Positions 59,502 to 64,000 of a stretch of 64,000 nt of DNA are shown piece after piece. Source of the DNA: Rhinopomastus cyanomelas (taxonomy: Eukaryota > Chordata > Aves > Bucerotiformes > Rhinopomastidae). The notes below the pieces were generated by a model that was not told the DNA's origin, did not search any database, and was given only the letters and a program-made list of their open reading frames with translations. Each line of letters begins with the position of its first letter. The stretch's first letter is position 1. The translations under genes were made by a program, and so were the position numbers. The DNA lies in NCBI GenBank assembly GCA_013400115.1, contig VXBP01005054.1, positions 620,001 to 684,000 on the forward strand, read 5' to 3'.

Positions 59502-60373
59502 TCTCTTGTCTCAACTTCCTCTGGAGCCTCAGTTGTCTTGGGCTTGATATCAGGACATCTCCCAGAAGTATAGACAGAGGCAAAGAAGGTGTTGAGTATC
59601 TCATTTTTTTCTGTATCTTCTGTCTCCAGGCCACCCACCTCATTCAGCAGGGGGCCTATATTGCCACTAGGTTTAGTTTTAGCTGCAGTGTATTTGGAAG
59701 AAGCCCTTTTTGTTGCCCTTACCTGTATTGCAAGGTTTAATTCCAAGGAGGACTTGGCTTTCCTCATTGCATTCCTACATCATCTCACTAGAGCCTTATA
59801 ATCACCCCAAGTGGCCATCCCCTCCTTCCATGACTTATAGACTTTCTCTTGGATTTGCCCAGCAGTTTTACCCTGTTTAACCACGCAGGTCTTCCGACTC
59901 CCTTCCTTGATTTCCTACCTCTTGGAGTGCTCCTGTGTTGTGCTTCAAAGAAGTGGTCTTTGAATGTTAACCAGCTATCTTGGGCCCCTTTACCTGCCAA
60001 GTACCCTGTCCCATGGGATTTCCCCTAGCAATTGCTTGAAAAGGCCAAAGTTGGCCCTCCTGAAGTCCAGGATTGTGATTCTGCTAGGTATTGGATTCCT
60101 GCCAGATAAGACTCTGAATCCCACAGTCTCCTGGTCACTGTACCCCGGGCTGCCCTCAACCTTCGACCAGACCCTCCTTTTTAGTGAGTACAAGATCCAG
60201 CAGTGCTCCTCTCCTAGTGGGCTCTTCCACCATTTGCATCAGGAAATTGTCACCAATGCACTGGAGGAACCTCCTGGACTGTGGATGGCTGGCTGAGTAG
60301 GTCTTCCAGCAAATACCAGGGTAGTTAATATCCCAATGAGAATAAGAACCTGTATCTGTGAGGCTGCTGTCAG
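59502..60373 (-). pseudogene. CR1 ORF2: end of endonuclease and EN-RT linker
   Basis: Leftward translation gives DINYPGICW, the linker block ITILDFRRANFGLFKQLLGEIPWDRV, KDHFFEAQHRSTPRGRKSRKG, then KAKSSLELNLAIQV, IGPLLNEVGGLETEDTEKNEILNTFFASVYTS and TTEAPEEVETR. The order and spacing are those of CR1 ORF2. Frameshifts lie near 60325 (one base lost before DINYPG, also seen in the plus copy), near 60180 and near 59850, with an in-frame stop near 59783. Confidence 0.88.
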
Positions 60374-60763
60374 CTACCTGTAGATGATTTTATCAACTTC
60401 CTCATTCTGATCTGGTGGCCTGTAATAGACACCCACAAAGGTGTCACCCATGCCAACCTGCCCATTAATCCGCACCCACAAACTCTCAACTCTTTCTTCA
60501 TCCACCCCTGGACAGAACTCAATACATTCCGGTTGCTCTCTCAGGTAAAGAGCAACTCCACCACCCCATCTTGCTGACCTGTCCGTCCTAAAAAGGACAC
60601 AGCCATCCATGACCACATTCCAGTCATGCGAGCTATCCCACCAGGTCTCTGTAATTGCCACCAGATCATAATTATGTGACTGGACACAGATTTCTAACTC
60701 CTGCTTCTTACTCCCCATGCTATGTGCATTGGTGTACAGCATTTCAGGGAGCGAGCTGAGCAC
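60374..60763 (-). pseudogene. CR1 ORF2 N-terminal APE-type endonuclease domain
   Basis: A 129-codon open frame carries the start of the CR1 endonuclease, which nicks target DNA to prime reverse transcription. Visible family motifs in order are YTNAHSMG (Asn of block I, residues about 10-17), DLVAITETWWD (catalytic Glu, about residues 33-43), RWGGGVALYLRE, SLWVRI and VGVYYRPPDQ. The frame ends at a TAG just after KIIYR, where the family usually has Gln. Downstream endonuclease sequence continues after that stop. The frame begins about 100 bp after the ORF1 stop, the usual CR1 layout. The lesions make it inactive. Confidence 0.93.
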
Positions 60764-60866
60764 TCCGATTTCACCCTAAGACAGCGAGAGGCTGCCTGGT
60801 TTTCATTAAGACCAGAGCACTGCCACACTGCTGCTTGCCCATCAAATATCCCACCTCTCTTTGAAT

Positions 60867-61547
60867 CTAGTTTAAAGCCCTCTGAATGAGCCCTGCCAAT
60901 TCTTGCCCTAAAACCCTTTTTCCCCTCTGAGATAAACCTCTCCCATGTGGACCTGTCAGATCTTCTGCCTTATAGAACCAGTCATTATCAAAGAACTCAA
61001 ATCCCTGCCTGTAACACCAGTCTCGTAGCCAGGCAGTAATGGACTGAGTCCTTCTATTCCAACCCATGTCCTCACCCCAAAATGGAAGTAATGAAGAGAA
61101 TACAATTTGTGCCCCAGACTCTTTTACTAAAAGTCCAAAGGCCTTGTAGTCTTTCTTCCTTCCCCTCGGGCTATGGAATATAGCTTCCTCCCCACCTGTT
61201 TGGAAGACCAGCAGCAGGTAATAGTCAGCTGATCTCACTAGGTTATGGAGCATCCTAGTGATATCCCTGATTTGGGCTCCAGGTAGACTGCAGACTTCTC
61301 TATAGTCAGGGTCAGCTCTGCATATTGGGCCCTCAGTCCCTTTCAGGAGCGAGTCTCCAATAACTAGGACCCTTCTCTTCTTTGTGGAGGAGGTTGTCAT
61401 ATTATTGGAAGATTTCCTGGATTTATGCCACCTTGCTAGGACCTTCGGTATTGGTTTTCTGTCTTTTATATCTTTATTAGACTGGCTGTCTTCCAGTAGG
61501 GGCTTATATCTATTACCCAGTGGCAACTGGGGAGGTGAGGCAGGCAA
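60867..61547 (-). CDS. CR1 ORF1, SGNH/esterase-like protein (transposon-encoded)
   Basis: This 226-codon frame is uninterrupted. Residues about 57-70 carry KRRVLVIGDSLLKG, block I of the SGNH hydrolase fold with the catalytic Ser at about 66. PDYREVCSLPGAQIRDI (about 80-96) matches block II. The block III position reads VFQTGGEEA instead of the HVGTND/HVGSDD type, and the block V region reads HGRGLSQRGKRVLGQEL where related avian CR1 proteins have DG.HLSQRGKRIL. The expected catalytic Asp and His are therefore changed. CR1 ORF1 proteins normally have an additional N-terminal region, which is cut off by the 5' truncation at 61589, so the first ATG may be internal. It is probably not expressed from a promoter of its own. 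I infer a relic, although the frame remains open. Confidence 0.8.
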   Translation of the reverse strand: MPASPPQLPLGNRYKPLLEDSQSNKDIKDRKPIPKVLARWHKSRKSSNNMTTSSTKKRRVLVIGDSLLKGTEGPICRADPDYREVCSLPGAQIRDITRMLHNLVRSADYYLLLVFQTGGEEAIFHSPRGRKKDYKAFGLLVKESGAQIVFSSLLPFWGEDMGWNRRTQSITAWLRDWCYRQGFEFFDNDWFYKAEDLTGPHGRGLSQRGKRVLGQELAGLIQRALN

Positions 61548-61589
61548 GGGTGGTGCTGTATGCTGGTTCAGTAACCTGGTCCTCCTTTA

Positions 61590-63194
61590 AGTTATAGGAA
61601 TTCTCAGATTATATTGCTAAAAAGAAGTATTTTCTGTAAGCAAGGTTGTTAAGCCTGCTCTGGGATGCAGCTGTGAATAAAGTTAGCTAATAGGTCAATG
61701 TGTAAGTTTGAAATACTCTGATTTTTACTTGTGTTGTGCCACGTTACTATTATGAGTTAGCCTATTCTAACTATTGTTCTGACATAACTTACAGCAGAAT
61801 CTGAAAGATGCTACTAGAGTAAAATTGCTCATGTTGCCTAACCTCAACATGTCCTCAGAGGAGAGACCCGTGTTGCTGCTGGCTGTCTCAAAAGCTCTTT
61901 GCCATCTAGTGGCTTGGATGTGTTAATTACACCCAAAAGGGTCTAAGTGGCGAGGCTGGTTCTTATAACTGGCTGAGACTAGGGTTGTTTCTCTTCTTTT
62001 CCCACCTTCCCATGCTTCACAGCTGTTTGTTTCAGCTTTATGAGGTGACAAGCCAAACGTGTCCCACAAAACACCACTAGTTGTCACCTACTGTTGTCTG
62101 TGGCAGATACTTATCACAGTGATTTATTCCTTAAAGTTCCTACATTAGTTATGCAGGTATTTTTGTGCATATTTAGAGAGCATGAATCCTTACTGATGTG
62201 TTGATAGATGCTGCATGATTTATGTTCCTCCACTGCATTTTGTTTCCCTGTGCAGCATAGCTGGTAATTTATAGTGAGTTTTAATTCCCACACTTCAACC
62301 ACTCATACTGACATCGGCATGAGCCATAACGTAATAGAAGTCTTTTGATTTCTGCTGTTAGCATCGGTGCCACTTAGAAAAGCCCAGAACCTGCATTAGG
62401 ACAATAGTTTTAATTGCCTGTTGCATTTGGGAATTGGAAAATTGCCTAAAGGAGTGGGGAAGTGGCAATATTTCCTCCCCTCCAGCTAGAACACCCTTCT
62501 GTGGTCCAGAAGCTTTGAGATCTCTTCCTTGTCTCTGCAGTTACCCAATACTAATCAGTTTCTTCTCTGTCCTCATCTTTATAACAAGATAATCTTTTTG
62601 TTAGGTTTTCACAAGTTAGTTGTTCCAAATATTAGTATCATGCTTAACAGAATGCATAGGATAGTCTCCTCTGCCAGTACAGCCGCATCAATAAATCACT
62701 TCCAGATTACTTAAGTGTTATCAGAAAAAATGACCAAAGGAAATAAAAGTACGACAAACATCACTCTGAACATGGAAAAAATAAAAAGTTATGGATGTAA
62801 TGTCTCAGGAGGACAGGGTTTCATGCAAAAACTGGTGAGGAAACGGTTTCTTTGCATGAACTTGAAGAATATTTGTGAGTTATCTAGCTTGAGCTCCTGA
62901 TTCCAGTGTTGCTATTCATACTCTGTCGTAAATCAAGCAGGGCTCAGGTACTTACTTCCCTTTCACTGCCCGCTCTTGTTTGTGGCTGCTGTTAGACAAC
63001 TTTCAGTTCAACTGTAGTGTTACTGAGAAAAACAGCTTCTGAGCCAGAAGCACTCTGCTTCTGAAGGGAATGTTCCGTGATACAGAAAGGCATTATCTTT
63101 TTATGTATTGCTGCTTAAATCATACTCCGAAATGCCTGTAGCTTCTCTTCTGCTTTACACTGAGTCTAAACTTTACACTATTTGTGAAGGCTGG
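61590..63194. other. Unique AT-rich DNA left of the second island
   Basis: No gene or interspersed repeat recognised. It contains one good CTCF-core match, listed separately. Confidence 0.45.
61900..61912 (-). promoter_or_regulatory. CTCF core motif match
   Basis: The minus strand reads CCACTAGATGGCA, matching every position of the CTCF core CCASYAGRKGGCR. It lies about 300 bp beyond the 5' end of the 3.1-kb CR1 and about 1.7 kb from the second CpG island. Short motif, so occupancy is only possible. Confidence 0.45.
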
Positions 63195-63438
63195 AGAGAT
63201 AGGACGAGTGGCAAGGGTTTCACATTAGATTGAAGTTCTTCAGCAGGAGAGGGGTTGAAGGGTTGAACAGGTTCCCCAGGGAGGGAGTTGAGGCCTCATC
63301 CCTGGAGATATTCAAGGGGAAGCTGGACAAGGCTCTAGGCAACCTGATCTAGCTGAGGATGTCCCTGCTTCCTGCAAGGGGGTTGAACTAGATGACCTTT
63401 GGAGGTCTCTTCCAATCCAGCCAGTCTACGATTCTATA
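63195..63438 (+). mobile_element. CR1 LINE 3' end, diverged
   Basis: 'AGATTGAAGTTCTTCAGCAG', 'GAACAGGTTCCCCAGGGAGG', 'CCCTGGAGATATTCAAGGGG' and the tail 'GAACTAGATGACCTTTGGAGG' followed by 'TCTTCCAATCC' and GATTCTATAAA. This CR1 branch differs from the young copies at 54-61 kb. Confidence 0.92.
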
Positions 63439-63519
63439 AAGCCGTACACTGCCAGGAAGACAAGGCAGTGTGTTATTAAATTCAAATCTTATCATTAAAT
63501 TGCCGTTTCTCTTTCAAGG

Positions 63520-63615
63520 TGGGGACTTTGGGGGTTTTGTTGGGGAATTTTGTTTCTTTGGTGGTGGTTTGGGGTGGGGTTTTTTTTTGGCGGGGGGGGT
63601 GTGTGTGTGTGCGCT
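63520..63615 (+). repeat. G-run/T-rich tract ending in a short GT repeat
   Basis: Plus-strand G runs of 4, 5 and 4 (63521-63545) are spaced by T-rich loops of 5 and 7. After about 25 bases come GGGGTGGGG (63571-63579), nine or ten T, eight G (63592-63599) and GTGTGTGTGTGTG. The tract is strongly strand-asymmetric and could form quadruplex DNA. It directly precedes the second CpG island. Confidence 0.7.
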
Positions 63616-64000
63616 GTGTTTTGTTTACACGGAATTACGGTCGCATATCCCCGCTGCAGGAAAAAATCAAATGTTTTTCCTCAGTTTTCACTGTCTTTCT
63701 CCTGAAGTCAGGGAGGACCGGAGGCTTCGCCCCCAGTTTAGAGGAATCGCTGTCGCTGGTATAGATTTCCCAGAAAGCCCACATAAACAGCGCTCGTCAC
63801 AAAGTGCTGTCTGATGCGGCATTCGCTCCCGCAAGCCCCTGTGCGGTCTTGGGGTATTCTAGTGTCAGAGCAGCAGCTCTCGGAACACGAAGCCGGCGCT
63901 CGCCACCCTGCGCGGCGAGCGCCCGTAGCCCCTGGCCCGCCCGCGGCCCCTCCCGCCTGACGCACTCGCTGCGCGACTGCGGCGCCGCCATTAGTCGGCG
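63600..64000. promoter_or_regulatory. CpG island, runs off the window
   Basis: CpG density rises from about 63610 and becomes dense from 63890 to the edge (GCGCGGCGAGCGCC, CCCGCCCGCGGCCCC). GCCGCCATTAG at about 63982-63992 is, on the minus strand, TAATGGCGGC, a YY1-type site frequent at transcription starts. The island probably marks the 5' end of a gene whose body lies to the right, or to the left on the minus strand. Direction is undecided. Confidence 0.75.
63797..63991 (-). other. Possible first coding exon on the minus strand
   Basis: An ATG at 63991 inside the TAATGGCGGC motif opens a 64-codon frame starting MAAPQSRSECVRREG, with an Ala/Arg/Gly-rich composition typical of CpG-island first exons. 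The Kozak context is mixed: +4 is G but -3 is C. A weak donor (GCAGG|GTGGCG near 63910) could end the exon. No protein family is recognised and the ATGGCGGC may simply be a YY1 site, so this is a low-confidence candidate. Confidence 0.15.

Larger units (their letters stand above)
58486..61589 (-). mobile_element. Young CR1 LINE, about 3.1 kb, ORF1 to 3' tail
   Basis: This is the longest CR1 in the window, on the minus strand. From its 5' side (61589) it contains most of ORF1 (SGNH/esterase-like), a short spacer, the ORF2 endonuclease domain, the linker, the extreme RT N-terminus, then (after an N at 59501) the RT active-site end, the C-terminal region and the 3' UTR. The tail at 58486 reads ACAGAATCACAGAAC on the plus strand. 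About 0.65 kb encoding the central RT is missing at the N. It is 5'-truncated, as most CR1 insertions are. It forms the right arm of an inverted repeat with the copy at 54.2-56.1 kb. Confidence 0.95.

Noticed and set aside
59272..59740. Open frames that read through the N at 59501 on both strands
   Set aside because: They join two CR1 segments not adjacent in intact elements and contain an undetermined codon, so they are artefacts of the junction.
1..64000. Endogenous retroviral LTRs, tRNA genes and known microRNAs
   Set aside because: I looked for paired LTR ends with polyadenylation signals, for tRNA B-box strings (GGTTCGANTCC) and for familiar microRNA seeds, and saw no convincing example. 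A database search could still find diverged ones.

Overview
The window looks like vertebrate nuclear DNA, almost certainly avian. The identifiable repeats are nearly all CR1 LINE fragments with the short CR1 3' tails built on an ATTCTATG-type octamer. There are no Alu/L1-type repeats, the bulk is AT-rich and CpG-poor, and the only CpG-dense stretches are two islands (about 8.29-9.33 kb, and 63.6 kb to the right edge). CR1 also occurs in crocodilians and turtles, so 'bird' is a strong inference, not proof. No complete host protein-coding gene can be supported. Most of the window is best read as intron and/or intergenic DNA around two CpG-island promoters.

Layout. 1-8.2 kb: unique AT-rich DNA plus a CR1 3' end (2.5-3.1 kb) and an older CR1 (3.69-5.14 kb) split by a younger opposite-strand CR1 (3.87-4.21 kb). 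8.2-9.3 kb: CpG island with an RFX-type X-box next to an inverted CCAAT box at its left edge. It also holds three strong GTGAGY splice-donor candidates on the minus strand, which suggests alternative first exons of a leftward gene. 9.5-10.0 kb: two CR1 fragments tail to tail. 10-51 kb: about 41 kb of mostly unique AT-rich DNA with only short, old CR1 tails, a perfect 22-bp x 4 tandem repeat (41.14 kb), two hairpins (19.24 and 27.02 kb) and a CRE pair (14.2 kb).

51.0-61.6 kb: a CR1-rich block. It holds a minus-strand internally deleted CR1 (51.0-51.8 kb), a plus 3' end (52.2 kb), a larger plus copy (54.2-56.1 kb), the left end of a hAT (Charlie-like) DNA transposon (58.0 kb) and a 3.1-kb minus-strand CR1 (58.5-61.6 kb). 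That last copy still carries an open ORF1 (SGNH/esterase-like) and an ORF2 endonuclease domain. The plus copy and the 3.1-kb minus copy are nearly identical over about 1 kb and form a large inverted repeat. A single N at 59501 sits where about 0.65 kb of reverse-transcriptase coding sequence is absent. 61.6-64 kb: unique DNA, one more CR1 3' end, a G-rich/GT-rich tract and the second CpG island, which runs off the window.

No operon-like or obviously novel multi-gene system is present. The points most worth checking are the inverted CR1 pair with shared frame lesions, the open CR1 ORF1 lacking apparent catalytic residues, the N junction, the minus-strand donor cluster with the X-box, and the 27.02-kb hairpin.
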